Positions 1 through 7,892 of a stretch of DNA of 64,000 bases are shown piece by piece. This DNA comes from OMPR01 sp965183835 (GTDB lineage: Bacteria > Pseudomonadota > Alphaproteobacteria > Rhodobacterales > Rhodobacteraceae), in contig CBCYME010000012.1 of NCBI GenBank assembly GCA_965183835.1, positions 1-64,000 of the forward strand, given 5' to 3'. The position numbers were made by a program, and so were the translations under genes. The notes beneath the pieces were generated by a model. It did no database searches and was not told the DNA's origin. It saw nothing but the letters and a program-made list of their open reading frames with translations. The first letter of the stretch is position 1. Each line of letters begins with the position of its first letter.

Positions 1-99
1 GACCAGATCGACGGCTACATCGCCTTGAAGATGGAAGAAGTCGAGCAGTACGAGCACACACCTCACCCGGTTGAGTACGGCATGTACTACAGCTGCTAA
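1..99 (+). CDS. glnA: glutamine synthetase type I, C-terminal end (partial)
   Basis: Only the last 32 codons and the TAA are in the window; the reading frame is open from base 1. The tail has the ending typical of bacterial type I glutamine synthetase: a final helix (YIALKMEEVEQYE), then PHPVEYGMYYSC. The enzyme makes glutamine from glutamate, ammonia and ATP in the cytoplasm. A strong terminator follows 22 bases after the stop, so this is the end of its transcript. The call rests on the tail alone. Confidence 0.85.
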   Translation, partial: DQIDGYIALKMEEVEQYEHTPHPVEYGMYYSC

Positions 100-120
100 T
101 TTCAGCAGTCATAAAATTCG

Positions 121-148
121 AAAAGGCGCCCCTTACGGGCGCCTTTTT
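121..148 (+). terminator. intrinsic terminator after glnA
   Basis: An 11-bp perfect stem (AAAAGGCGCCC with GGGCGCCTTTT), 5-base loop CTTAC, closing into a T run. It lies just downstream of the glnA stop. Confidence 0.92.
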
Positions 149-258
149 CATGTCTCGGCCAAACTCCAAGTTGAATGTCCCTGCCGCCAATTCCCCATAG
201 GCAACAACCACGCAAGCGCATAGGGTCTGGGCAACCATTCAATACTCAAGGAGTTTTC

Positions 259-1098
259 ATGCGTCTTTTCACACTGGCTCTCGCCACCGCTGCCCTATTC
301 AGCAGTTCAGTTTCAGCGCAAACAATTGAACGCCTCAAAGAAACCAAGCACCTAACGTTTGGCTACCGTACAGACGCTGCACCGTTGTCTTACCAAACCA
401 AAGACGGCAACCCTGCCGGGTATTCACCTGCGATTTGCAATGAAATCGCGCAGTACATTGCCAATACGTTCGAGATGAAAAACCTCGACGTTGATTTTGT
501 GGCTGTGGATTCTAAAGATCGTTTTGACAAGATTGCCAGCGGCGAGATCGACCTGTTGTGCGGCGCCGCCACCATCACGCTTTCACGCCGCGAAAAGGTT
601 GATTTCTCAATCCCGACTTATGTTGATGGCACCTCTGTCTTGCTGCCCAAGACAGCAACAGGTAATCTTGCAGATCTAGCAGGCAAGAAAATCGGCATGC
701 GTAGCGCGACAACAACCGAACAAGCCGTGCTTAATTCATTCGGAGCCGCAAGCATCGAAGCGGAGATGGTTCGCTTCAATACTCACCCTGACGGGTTCAA
801 GGCCCTGCAGAGCGGTGAAATCGACGCTTACTTTGCAGACCAATCCATCCTGCTGGTGAACTATTTCGAACGCGACATGGTAAACGACTTCAAGCTCATG
901 GATGAAATTTTGACTGTCGAAAAGCACGGCTTGGCGTTAGCAAAAGGCGATAGTGACTTCCGGCTTTTGATCGATTCAGCTTTGTCTGAACTTTATGCGG
1001 CAGGCACGATGCAAAAGTTGTTCCAAGCCGTTTTGCCAAGGGCCACCCCCGGCGCAGGTCTGCAGGCAATGTATATCATCGCCCCAACGCTTCCCTAA
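259..1098 (+). CDS. amino acid ABC transporter substrate-binding protein (SBP family 3)
   Basis: A 279-aa periplasmic binding protein. The ATG at 259 is chosen over an upstream in-frame start at 175 because it follows AAGGAG at the right distance and begins a clean signal peptide (MRLFTLALATAALFSSSVSAQ). The mature part has the SBP_bac_3 pattern: a ligand-domain start (LTFGYRTDAAPLSY), the GEIDLLCGAATITLSRREKVDFS segment in two parts, and a later SGEIDAYFADQSI strand, as in the glutamate/aspartate GltI group. No permease or ATPase gene is adjacent, so it is an orphan receptor that must use a transporter encoded elsewhere. Ligand specificity cannot be read from the sequence; acidic or polar amino acids are the best guess. 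A terminator follows directly. Confidence 0.85.
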   Translation: MRLFTLALATAALFSSSVSAQTIERLKETKHLTFGYRTDAAPLSYQTKDGNPAGYSPAICNEIAQYIANTFEMKNLDVDFVAVDSKDRFDKIASGEIDLLCGAATITLSRREKVDFSIPTYVDGTSVLLPKTATGNLADLAGKKIGMRSATTTEQAVLNSFGAASIEAEMVRFNTHPDGFKALQSGEIDAYFADQSILLVNYFERDMVNDFKLMDEILTVEKHGLALAKGDSDFRLLIDSALSELYAAGTMQKLFQAVLPRATPGAGLQAMYIIAPTLP

Positions 1099-1107
1099 CT
1101 GCATACC

Positions 1108-1138
1108 GCCGGGGCTATCAGAGCCCCGGCTTTCTTTT
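1108..1138 (+). terminator. intrinsic terminator after the binding-protein gene
   Basis: GCCGGGGCT (1108-1116) pairs perfectly with AGCCCCGGC (1122-1130), followed by TTTCTTTT. It isolates the binding-protein gene from the transglycosylase. Confidence 0.88.
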
Positions 1139-1199
1139 CGAGCCAAACCTTGTTTTACTGCGTGTATTCAAGCAACCCGTTTCTTGTGAAAGGTTTCCC

Positions 1200-1997
1200 A
1201 TGCGCGCTTTGATCTTTTCCCTGTGTTTTGGTGTCAGCCTAGCGGCATCTCCTGTTGGCGCCGCACCTTGCGGAAACACAAGTTCCGGTTTTGAGGCATG
1301 GAAACGCGATTTTACCACCACCGCAAAACGCGCGGGGGTCCGCAAACAAGGATTAAAGGCGCTTTCTCAAGCCTCTTATGCTAAGCGAACGATCGCAGCA
1401 GACCGCAACCAAAAGAGCTTTAAATATTCCCTCAAGAAATTCATGCAGGTGCGCGGAGCCAACACTATCGTCGCCCAAGGACGCAAGCGCAAAGCCCGCA
1501 ACCCAAGCTTTTATGCAACCTTAGAGCGTCAGTACGGTGTTCCAGCTGGGGTACTGATCTCCCTGCATGGAATGGAAACGGCCTTTGGGGGCTTTATGGG
1601 CGACAGCCCGGTTGTTTCAGCCATCACCACCCTCGCATATGACTGTAGAAGATCAGATTTTTTTATTCCCCACGCGATTGGGGCCCTGAAACTTGTCGAT
1701 CAAGGTGCAATCACCCCCCAGACAAAAGGGGCCAAACATGGCGAGTTGGGGCATACGCAGTTTTTACCGGGTAACGCTCTCACATATGGGGTTGATGCAA
1801 CCGGAGATGGTCGGGTCGACTTTTACAACGTGACAGACGCGCTGGCCTCAACCGCGAATTTCCTGCGCCAAAAGGGATGGAAACCTGGCAAAGGGTACCA
1901 GCCAGGCGAGCCAAATTTTTCGGTGATAAAGCAATGGAACGCTGCCAGTGTCTATCAGCAAGCCATCGCAATCATGGCCAAACGCATCGACGGGTAA
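1200..1997 (+). CDS. lytic murein transglycosylase, MltB/SLT_2 type
   Basis: A 265-aa exported enzyme predicted to cut the MurNAc-GlcNAc bond of peptidoglycan, leaving 1,6-anhydro ends. It has a signal peptide (about residues 1-21, ending VGAAP). The catalytic segment SLHGMETAFG places the acid/base Glu at residue 126. The GELGHTQFLPGN block (the GxMGxxQFxPS-like motif of MltB) follows, then a DATGDGRVDFYN calcium-loop-like segment and the usual ASTANFLRQKGW helix. It is shorter than E. coli MltB (about 360 aa) but fits the alphaproteobacterial SLT_2 size. There is no lipobox, so it is probably soluble in the periplasm. Monocistronic, behind a terminator. Confidence 0.88.
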   Translation: MRALIFSLCFGVSLAASPVGAAPCGNTSSGFEAWKRDFTTTAKRAGVRKQGLKALSQASYAKRTIAADRNQKSFKYSLKKFMQVRGANTIVAQGRKRKARNPSFYATLERQYGVPAGVLISLHGMETAFGGFMGDSPVVSAITTLAYDCRRSDFFIPHAIGALKLVDQGAITPQTKGAKHGELGHTQFLPGNALTYGVDATGDGRVDFYNVTDALASTANFLRQKGWKPGKGYQPGEPNFSVIKQWNAASVYQQAIAIMAKRIDG

Positions 1998-2126
1998 ATG
2001 TCCGGTGTACGCCTAGCTGTTGCCATGCGCGCGCCTTGGTTGCGTCATGTTTTCTAAAATTTCCCTAAAAATCAGCTATTTTCGAGATTTACAGAGGATT
2101 CATTTACCTCCTCACTGCCCTGTGAT

Positions 2127-2143
2127 TTGACAGATTAGGTCAA
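2127..2143 (+). promoter_or_regulatory. inverted repeat upstream of the 303-aa unknown gene
   Basis: TTGAC (2127-2131) and GTCAA (2139-2143) form 5-bp arms around 7 bases. The left arm also belongs to a perfect -35 hexamer, TTGACA. No convincing -10 hexamer is seen 17 bases on. It lies 64 bases upstream of the GTG start at 2207, a plausible operator or promoter position. The short arms could occur by chance. Confidence 0.3.
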
Positions 2144-2206
2144 ACTTTCTCCCACATCGCCAAGTAGTCTGTTCAATAAGAGCACACGCACAGGAGGATT
2201 AGAACT

Positions 2207-3118
2207 GTGACACAGGCAGGAAAGTATCACGGTGGACTAGTATTCTTGGAAGAGGATCAAGGATCTTTGGATCGGTTCGCCCGAATTGTATCGGCAACAC
2301 TCGAAGACTATGGCCATTCAGTCGAACGGCAATCGATTTCGGATCGCGATGAGGCAACAATTGTCACGCATCAATATGCGGTTCACCTTGGACTTGATCC
2401 CAATCCGCCCTGCGCCTCTCGCAGTCATCGGATGGATGCAGCAGCTGGCTTAAACCCCAAGCGTAAAAAGAGACGAGATCAGGTTCGTAAGCGTTTGAGC
2501 ATCTCGTTGACCCCCGTTTCCGACACGGCCGATGACCGGGATGTATCCGAACTGATCTTGGTCGTCATGCTCTATCGTATGGTTGATCTGTACAGCAGTG
2601 AACACATCGAATGGCTCGACCCGACTGTTGTTCTGTCAGTAGAACAGTTTCTGGGTGCTTTCGCAAATGTATCCCCTCAGCGCGTTCAAAGCCGGCAAAA
2701 GGTTTTCCATACGCGCGGCAAACGTTTTGCACCCGTAGATGATACAGCCCCGGGATTGGCAGTGCAGTATGATAAAATTTCAGGTCAAACGCCACATTGC
2801 GGAAAGCTAGGGTTGGTTGAACTCACGGATGAGGAAGCTCTCGCTCTGGCGTTCAGAACCGATCCGCATCCAGACGAGCTGGACGCGAACGAGGCTATGG
2901 TCCGCGCAGAGAACGACATTCGACGGCTCACGAGCTGGGGAATGACTGGTGTCTTGGCATTTGTATCAGGTCCAGTTGCGCTATCTTTGGCAGCCGTCAA
3001 TTTGATCCGCGGCGAGGACTTTCGTCTGTCAACGCAGGTTCTGACACTGACCAGCGCCCTTGTGATTTTGCAGGGCTCAGGCGCAATGGCCAGCGTAGCA
3101 CCCTTTCTTCCGATGTAA
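2207..3118 (+). CDS. conserved-looking protein of unknown function, C-terminal membrane segments
   Basis: A 303-aa protein I do not recognise. Translation starts at GTG 2207, set by a strong AGGAGG 9 bases upstream; no nearby ATG has such a site. The first 200 residues are soluble and charged, with a basic patch near residues 84-93 (PKRKKRRDQVRK) and a helical stretch VSELILVVMLYRMVDLY near 113-130. Residues about 235-300 hold two hydrophobic segments (GMTGVLAFVSGPVALSLAAV and LTSALVILQGSGAMASVAPF), suggesting C-terminal membrane anchoring with the bulk in the cytoplasm. It stands alone, convergent with the DUF3445 gene, so neighbours give no clue. The good ribosome site and regular codon use make it a real gene. 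Confidence 0.7.
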   Translation: MTQAGKYHGGLVFLEEDQGSLDRFARIVSATLEDYGHSVERQSISDRDEATIVTHQYAVHLGLDPNPPCASRSHRMDAAAGLNPKRKKRRDQVRKRLSISLTPVSDTADDRDVSELILVVMLYRMVDLYSSEHIEWLDPTVVLSVEQFLGAFANVSPQRVQSRQKVFHTRGKRFAPVDDTAPGLAVQYDKISGQTPHCGKLGLVELTDEEALALAFRTDPHPDELDANEAMVRAENDIRRLTSWGMTGVLAFVSGPVALSLAAVNLIRGEDFRLSTQVLTLTSALVILQGSGAMASVAPFLPM

Positions 3119-3124
3119 GCCGTT

Positions 3125-3170
3125 GCCGGGACAAGGACCTGCCCGTCCACGAGCAGGTCACGCCCCCGGC
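3125..3170. other. nested hairpin between convergent genes
   Basis: Outer arms GCCGGG (3125-3130) and CCCGGC (3165-3170) enclose inner arms GACCTGC (3136-3142) and GCAGGTC (3153-3159). It sits at the meeting point of two convergent genes and overlaps the last codons of the leftward one. There is no T run on either strand, so it may be a factor-dependent or structural terminator at best. Confidence 0.35.
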
Positions 3171-3901
3171 ACATCCCGCCTTGCTAATACATAAGTGTGA
3201 ATAGAGAAAATAACTGCACTGCTTTGCGGCAATCGAAGGATACACTGCCGCTCACTACGTAGATAGTCCGCCGCCATCTGCTCCGGTGCGACGCGCCGTT
3301 TCAAAAAGCTTCGCGGCTGATGCAGCTCTGCGTCCCGATACCAAAGCGCGTTGAACCGCCACATCGGTTTACTCACCTGAACACCGTCAAATAGCCTCTG
3401 AACCCGGCGCGCAATGCCGCTATCATAGCTCTCCACGCCATCATGGATCCCGATCAACGGTCGCATGAACTTTTCAGACAGCGTCCAGCTCGCCGGAAAA
3501 CACAAAACTGCGCCGGTCAAAACGTGCTCGTCACCCTGTTTTTGCAAAATACAAAAATCTTCCTGCACCAATCGCCCTAATGTTAGCAATGGGTTGTCGT
3601 AATCCACCTCGACACGAACCCCATCTGCCCTAACCACATAAGAACCGCACTCTGGGTATGCACAGGACAACACCAGATCCAATAACTCTTGTGCTGCTTC
3701 TTTGGCCTGACCATCCATCGCGACGACGTCATCATATGTGTCGGACAACAACTGATCACGGCGCGCCATTTGGCCCGCAAATACCTCGTCATGATGGAGC
3801 CAGTCCTCGATCGACATTGCCGAAATTCCGGGCAGAGGTCGCGGTGTGAGGGGATCGTACGGAAGTTCGGTTTGCAATATCTCAATCATGGGTCTGCTCA
3901 T
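3158..3901 (-). CDS. heme-dependent oxidative N-demethylase family protein (DUF3445)
   Basis: A 247-aa protein of the DUF3445 family, whose characterised members are heme proteins that oxidatively remove methyl groups from small amines (dimethylamine monooxygenase subunit type). Family blocks are visible: SEKFMRPLIGIHDGVESY (about 142-159), RVQRLFDGVQVSKPMWRFN (about 166-184), then the LHQPRSF segment. No signal peptide, so it acts in the cytoplasm. The ATG at 3901 has no strong Shine-Dalgarno; a second Met at residue 5 is possible. It is divergent from dddP with only 113 bases between, holding a two-way terminator-like hairpin, so shared control with DMSP breakdown is possible. The substrate is inferred only at class level (a methylated amine). 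Confidence 0.75.
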   Translation of the reverse strand: MSRPMIEILQTELPYDPLTPRPLPGISAMSIEDWLHHDEVFAGQMARRDQLLSDTYDDVVAMDGQAKEAAQELLDLVLSCAYPECGSYVVRADGVRVEVDYDNPLLTLGRLVQEDFCILQKQGDEHVLTGAVLCFPASWTLSEKFMRPLIGIHDGVESYDSGIARRVQRLFDGVQVSKPMWRFNALWYRDAELHQPRSFLKRRVAPEQMAADYLRSERQCILRLPQSSAVIFSIHTYVLARRDVPGA

Positions 3902-3928
3902 ATCATTGGCTTAAGGAAAAGTCGGTAA

Positions 3929-3954
3929 AAAACGACCTGCGTTCTGGTCGTTTT
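3929..3954. promoter_or_regulatory. bidirectional terminator-like hairpin between DUF3445 gene and dddP
   Basis: AAAACGACC (3929-3937) pairs perfectly with GGTCGTTTT (3946-3954) across an 8-base loop. Rightward it is followed by TTTT; leftward the A run at 3927-3932 reads as six U. It lies between two divergent starts, where no upstream gene needs terminating. It could attenuate one or both transcripts, insulate the two promoters, or be a regulator binding site. Confidence 0.55.
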
Positions 3955-4014
3955 CTATGCGACAGGTCCATGACCTCGGTTTCAAACTGCCTTTAAATCC
4001 AGGGAGGTGAGCCA

Positions 4015-5355
4015 GTGAACCATCATTACCGAGACACTCGAAAAATTGACCCGACACGCGGAGCCACCCTTGGCGACGGAACCCCGAATGATAACAATCG
4101 CATTGAAATTGGTCCGACACAGCTGGCCTTCAATGAGTGGGCTGGTGTTGGCTTAGCCCTACCCAACCTGGAAAAGATGCGTAAATATCGGTGGAAGCGG
4201 CTCACCCAGCACATCGTAGATCGTGATCTTGGCGGTCTGTTGATGTTTGACCCGCTGAATATCCGCTATGCCACCGACAGCACCAACATGCAGCTGTGGA
4301 ACACGCATAACCCATTTCGGGCCGTACTCTTGTGTGCTGACGGCTATATGGTCATCTGGGACTACAAGAATTCACCGTTTTTGTCCGAGTTCAATCCATT
4401 GGTGCGCGAACAAAGATCAGGCGCGGATCTGTTTTACTTTGACCGTGGCGACAAAGTGGACGTCGCCGCTGATGTCTTCTCAAACGAAGTACGTCGCCTG
4501 ATGGAAGAGCACGCCCCCGGCAACAAACGGCTCGCCGTCGACAAAATCATGTTGCATGGTCTCCGAGCGCTTGAGGCGCAAGGTTTCGATATCAAAGAAG
4601 GCGAAGAAGTCACCGAGAAAAGCCGATCCATAAAGGGGCCGGATGAAATCCTCGCGATGCGATGTGCCCATCATGCCTGCGAAACAGCCGTGGCCGATAT
4701 GGAGCGGTTCGCCAGAGCCAATGTCCCAGCAGGCCAGACATCTGAAGATGACATTTGGGCCGTACTACACGCCGAGAACATCCGCCGTGGTGGGGAGTGG
4801 ATCGAAACCCGTCTCTTGGCCTCTGGCCAGCGCACCAACCCTTGGTTTCAGGAATGTGGGCCCCGCATAACCCAAAACAACGAAATCATCGCCTTTGACA
4901 CCGATCTGATCGGATCTTTTGGCATTTGTATCGACATCTCGCGAACATGGTGGATCGGTGATGAAAAACCGCGCCCTGATATGGTCTATGCGATGCAACA
5001 CGCGCACGAACATATCATGACCAACATGGACATGCTGAAACCCGGTGTGACCATCCCAGAACTAAGCGCCAATACTCACGTTCTTGATGCGAAATATCAA
5101 AACGGGAAATACGGCTGTCTTATGCATGGTGTCGGCCTGTGTGATGAATGGCCGTTGGTGGCCTACCCAGACCATGCGGTGCCCGGCGCCTTTGACTATC
5201 CACTGGAACCCGGCATGGTTTTATGTGTCGAGGCTCTGGTCAGCCCCGAAGGTGGTGATTTCTCGATCAAGCTAGAGGATCAGGTTCTGATCACCGAAGA
5301 CGGGTATGAAAACCTGACCACCTACCCGTTTGATGTGGAATTGATGGGACAATAA
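4015..5355 (+). CDS. dddP: dimethylsulfoniopropionate lyase DddP
   Basis: A 446-aa member of the M24 (creatinase/prolidase-fold) group that has lost peptidase use and cleaves DMSP to dimethyl sulfide, acrylate and a proton. It has an N-terminal creatinase-like domain (about 1-200) and a C-terminal pita-bread domain. The two-metal site is complete at the positions known for Ruegeria DddP: Asp295 and Asp297 (AFDTDLIGS), Asp307 (CIDISRTW), His371 (LMHGVGLCDEWP), Glu406 (CVEALVSPEGG) and Glu421 (KLEDQV). Tyr366, implicated in catalysis, is also present. Translation starts at GTG 4015, four bases after a perfect AGGGAGGTGA. No signal peptide. The gene is monocistronic, divergent from a DUF3445 demethylase gene; no acrylate-use genes (acuI, prpE) lie nearby. 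Confidence 0.96.
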   Translation: MNHHYRDTRKIDPTRGATLGDGTPNDNNRIEIGPTQLAFNEWAGVGLALPNLEKMRKYRWKRLTQHIVDRDLGGLLMFDPLNIRYATDSTNMQLWNTHNPFRAVLLCADGYMVIWDYKNSPFLSEFNPLVREQRSGADLFYFDRGDKVDVAADVFSNEVRRLMEEHAPGNKRLAVDKIMLHGLRALEAQGFDIKEGEEVTEKSRSIKGPDEILAMRCAHHACETAVADMERFARANVPAGQTSEDDIWAVLHAENIRRGGEWIETRLLASGQRTNPWFQECGPRITQNNEIIAFDTDLIGSFGICIDISRTWWIGDEKPRPDMVYAMQHAHEHIMTNMDMLKPGVTIPELSANTHVLDAKYQNGKYGCLMHGVGLCDEWPLVAYPDHAVPGAFDYPLEPGMVLCVEALVSPEGGDFSIKLEDQVLITEDGYENLTTYPFDVELMGQ

Positions 5356-5372
5356 TCCCTGTTTTCGATGCA

Positions 5373-5400
5373 TGGCCAGTTCATTTCTGAACACTGGCCA
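5373..5400 (+). terminator. hairpin after dddP
   Basis: TGGCCAGT (5373-5380) and ACTGGCCA (5393-5400) form a perfect 8-bp stem, with GTTC and GAAC able to extend pairing in the loop. It lies 18 bases after the dddP stop. No T run follows, so an intrinsic terminator is only possible. Confidence 0.45.
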
Positions 5401-5528
5401 TGCTCTCCTCCCCGACCCTCACAACACTCTGGCTCCGTTTCGGTCACCTTGGCGTGACCTGCGTGACACATGGGTTGAGGCAGCGCTCCCGACACCCCAA
5501 TCTCGGGGGGAACGAAAAGGAGCCCCCC

Positions 5529-6758
5529 ATGCCGACCGAACGCATCACTTTCCCCGGCCATGCCGGTAGCCAATTGGCGGCGCGTCTGGATTTACCGGAT
5601 GGCCCGGTCCTGGCAACCGCCCTCTTTGCCCACTGTTTTACCTGCTCCAAGGACATTCCAGCCGCGCGCCGTATCGCTGCACGGTTGGCGGCAATGGGGA
5701 TTGCGGTTATGCGGTTCGATTTCACGGGCCTTGGTCACTCAGAAGGGGAATTTGCCAACACCACTTTTACCTCAAACGTTCAGGATTTGGTGGCGGCAGC
5801 CCAATATCTAAATAACCGAGGCATGGCCCCGGAATTGCTGATTGGTCATTCACTGGGCGGTGCCGCTGTTTTGCGCGCACGCGCCGGTATCCCCACGATC
5901 AAAGGCGTGGTGACTCTCGGGGCGCCGTTTGATCCGGGCCACGTATCGCACCACTTTGATGAGGCCCTGCCTGAAATCCAGTCAAAAGGCGCAGCGGATG
6001 TCTGTCTGGGCGGTCGCCCATTCCGCATTGGCAAAGCCTTTGTTGACGATATTTCTGACGTTGCCCTTGGTCCCGCAATTGCCGAGCTCAAAGCGGCCCT
6101 GCTAGTTTTGCATGCTCCGATGGATGAAACCGTAAACATCGACAACGCCAGTCAGATTTTTCTGGCCGCCAAACATCCCAAAAGCTTTGTCACCTTGGAC
6201 AATGCCGACCACCTGATCACCCGTCAAAAAGATGCGGAATATGCCGCTGACGTTATCGCGGCTTGGGCAACACGCTACATCCAACTCAAACCACCAGCAC
6301 CGCCCATTGGCACCCCCGAAGGCATCGTGCGCGTAACCGAGGCAGACCCGGGCGGTTTTCTGCAAGACATCCAGTCTGGACCGGACCATCATGCAGTTGC
6401 GGATGAACCCGTTTCCTATGGCGGCACAAATCGCGGCATGTCGCCTTATGGGTTTGTATCCTCTGGCTTGGGCGCTTGCACCTCGATGACCATTCGCATG
6501 TATGCGCGTAGAAAAGGCTGGCCCTTGGTCGGTGTCAGCGTTGATGTCAGCCACAACAAAGTTCACGCCCAGGATGCGGATTCCGCAGCCCGCGGCAAGA
6601 TTGATCAGTTCACCCGAAAAATTCGTCTCGAAGGGCGCCTGACCGAGGATCAAAAACAAAAGCTGCTCGAAATCGCTGACAAGTGCCCGGTCCACCGGAC
6701 ACTCGAAGCAAGCTCTCAGGTCGAAACCCTGCTCGAAGAGACCCCACGTACAGCTTAA
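5529..6758 (+). CDS. fusion of alpha/beta hydrolase and OsmC-type peroxidase domain
   Basis: A 409-aa two-domain protein. The ATG at 5529 follows AAAAGGAG; an upstream in-frame start at 5400 lacks a ribosome site. Residues 1-255 are a serine hydrolase: nucleophile elbow GHSLGG (Ser108), likely acid Asp200 (HAPMDETV) and His228 (NADHLI). Residues about 265-405 are an OsmC/Ohr-like domain with both redox cysteines, Cys317 (GLGACTSM) and Cys386 (DKCPVHRT). OsmC proteins reduce organic hydroperoxides through this pair; the hydrolase may act on lipid esters or hydroperoxide esters, which is inference. Such fusions are known in Proteobacteria. It lies downstream of dddP but separated by 173 bases and a hairpin. 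Confidence 0.9.
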   Translation: MPTERITFPGHAGSQLAARLDLPDGPVLATALFAHCFTCSKDIPAARRIAARLAAMGIAVMRFDFTGLGHSEGEFANTTFTSNVQDLVAAAQYLNNRGMAPELLIGHSLGGAAVLRARAGIPTIKGVVTLGAPFDPGHVSHHFDEALPEIQSKGAADVCLGGRPFRIGKAFVDDISDVALGPAIAELKAALLVLHAPMDETVNIDNASQIFLAAKHPKSFVTLDNADHLITRQKDAEYAADVIAAWATRYIQLKPPAPPIGTPEGIVRVTEADPGGFLQDIQSGPDHHAVADEPVSYGGTNRGMSPYGFVSSGLGACTSMTIRMYARRKGWPLVGVSVDVSHNKVHAQDADSAARGKIDQFTRKIRLEGRLTEDQKQKLLEIADKCPVHRTLEASSQVETLLEETPRTA

Positions 6759-6804
6759 CAATCTCGTTCCTCTGCCCCGAGAATTGCGGCAGAGGAAAAT
6801 CCTT

Positions 6805-7089
6805 TTAGCGCCGACGTGCTGGCATTGGACGTGCCACTGGCGGGCGATGGATCGGAGGACGCGCAATCGGAGGTTTCGCCACAGGTGGACGCGCGATTGG
6901 GTGCTCAGGTTTTGGCCGGTCCGGACGATCTGGTCGATTAGGGCGATTGGGATACCCATAATAATAATCGTTCCACATCATGGAATCGTAATAGACGCCA
7001 CCGCCGACGCTCACCGCCGAAGGGTCACAAGCTGCCAGCGTCAAGACTGATGCGCTCAATCCAAAAGCAAGGGTTAGTTTTCTCATCAT
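6805..7089 (-). CDS. small proline-rich lipoprotein
   Basis: A 94-aa protein with a lipoprotein signal peptide and lipobox LAAC (Cys20), so it is predicted to be lipidated and membrane anchored. The mature part has a Gly/Tyr stretch (GGGVYYDSMMWNDYYYGY) and then a Pro/Arg-rich tail of imperfect repeats of the type RPP-x-A-K/R-P. The tail is probably extended and basic and may contact peptidoglycan or lipopolysaccharide, which is inference. It is followed by another exported-protein gene in the same direction, 20 bases upstream in transcription. Function unknown. Confidence 0.7.
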   Translation of the reverse strand: MMRKLTLAFGLSASVLTLAACDPSAVSVGGGVYYDSMMWNDYYYGYPNRPNRPDRPDRPKPEHPIARPPVAKPPIARPPIHRPPVARPMPARRR

Positions 7090-7109
7090 AATGATCCGTT
7101 TCCCTCTGT

Positions 7110-7676
7110 TTAGCGCAACGACCGGAACGAGCTATAAATGGCGTTGATGTCGTTAATCATCTCTGGATCGACACCAGCCTCAAGAATTGCAATCGAAATG
7201 GCCACGCGATCACCCGGCAGGTCAATCAATAAAGCTGTGAAATTAACAGCCTTGCGTCCACGTCGGCCATGACCCGCATACTTCGCGGCAGCAAGGCCTC
7301 CGATCCGCGTTTTCGTCTCGCTATCCAACACTGGGTCTTCAACAATGGATTTGCCAATATTGCGCAGGTACTCAACGGCTTGATCAAACGTCCGAACCCC
7401 ATTGGGAGACATGAAACCGACCCATGCCCCCTGCTCGCTCACCGGGGAAAACCCGATCACGCGGTTGATCAGCCGCTCTTCGTCTAGATCCGGCGGGGAA
7501 AGAACGCGTGGCCCGCCTGCGCGCACTTGCCAATAGTCCGGCGCGCTGACCTCGAACAATGACTGCCCTCCATTCTTGTATATGACCGGCATTTCGGCGA
7601 CGGCCAAACTCGGCGTCAATCCGAGTATGGTAAGTCCCAAAAGGGTACGAACCTGCCTTGAAATTCGTTCAATCAT
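7110..7676 (-). CDS. exported protein of unknown function
   Basis: A 188-aa protein with an N-terminal signal peptide (hydrophobic core LLGLTILGLTPSLAVA). I take the ATG at 7676; in-frame starts at 7709 and 7718 would lengthen the N-terminus by 11-14 residues and none has a strong ribosome site. The mature part has a compact mixed fold: FEVSAPDYWQVRAGGP, then GFSPVSEQGAWVGFMSP, and an AKYAGHGRRGRKAVNF segment. This pattern suggests a periplasmic domain that handles an outer layer or surface component, but no family is recognised. It precedes the small lipoprotein gene by 20 bases, so the two are likely co-transcribed. Its 5' side shares a spacer with an FNR-type box. Confidence 0.65.
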   Translation of the reverse strand: MIERISRQVRTLLGLTILGLTPSLAVAEMPVIYKNGGQSLFEVSAPDYWQVRAGGPRVLSPPDLDEERLINRVIGFSPVSEQGAWVGFMSPNGVRTFDQAVEYLRNIGKSIVEDPVLDSETKTRIGGLAAAKYAGHGRRGRKAVNFTALLIDLPGDRVAISIAILEAGVDPEMINDINAIYSSFRSLR

Positions 7677-7796
7677 GTTTCTCACTTTCACCAAATACGG
7701 TGTAATCATCCCGGTCACCCAACTGTAAGTAAAGCTAATACAGAAATTCCGCTCCGTTCATTCGCACTCTACCGCATCCCGCGCACGATCCCTCGG

Positions 7797-7812
7797 CTTG
7801 ATATATATCAAG
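7797..7812. promoter_or_regulatory. FNR/FnrL-type operator
   Basis: A perfect 16-bp palindrome, CTTGATATATATCAAG, containing the exact FNR-family consensus TTGAT-N4-ATCAA. It lies 81 bases upstream of the DUF6455 start and 121 bases upstream of the divergent exported-protein gene. If used as a class II activator site (centred near -41.5), transcription of the DUF6455 gene would start near 7846, in front of its ribosome site. This points to oxygen-dependent control by FnrL or a Dnr-like relative. Confidence 0.78.
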
Positions 7813-7892
7813 GGCAAAAATGTTTCCCTGTGACACCCATAGAGAGAAGGATCGGCTTTAGGTCCGATGAAAAAGCAAAGGACTTGGCTCTC

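Noticed and set aside
6102..6959. 285-codon minus-strand frame opposite the hydrolase-OsmC fusion
   Set aside because: No ribosome site or motifs; the plus-strand fusion has both catalytic sets.
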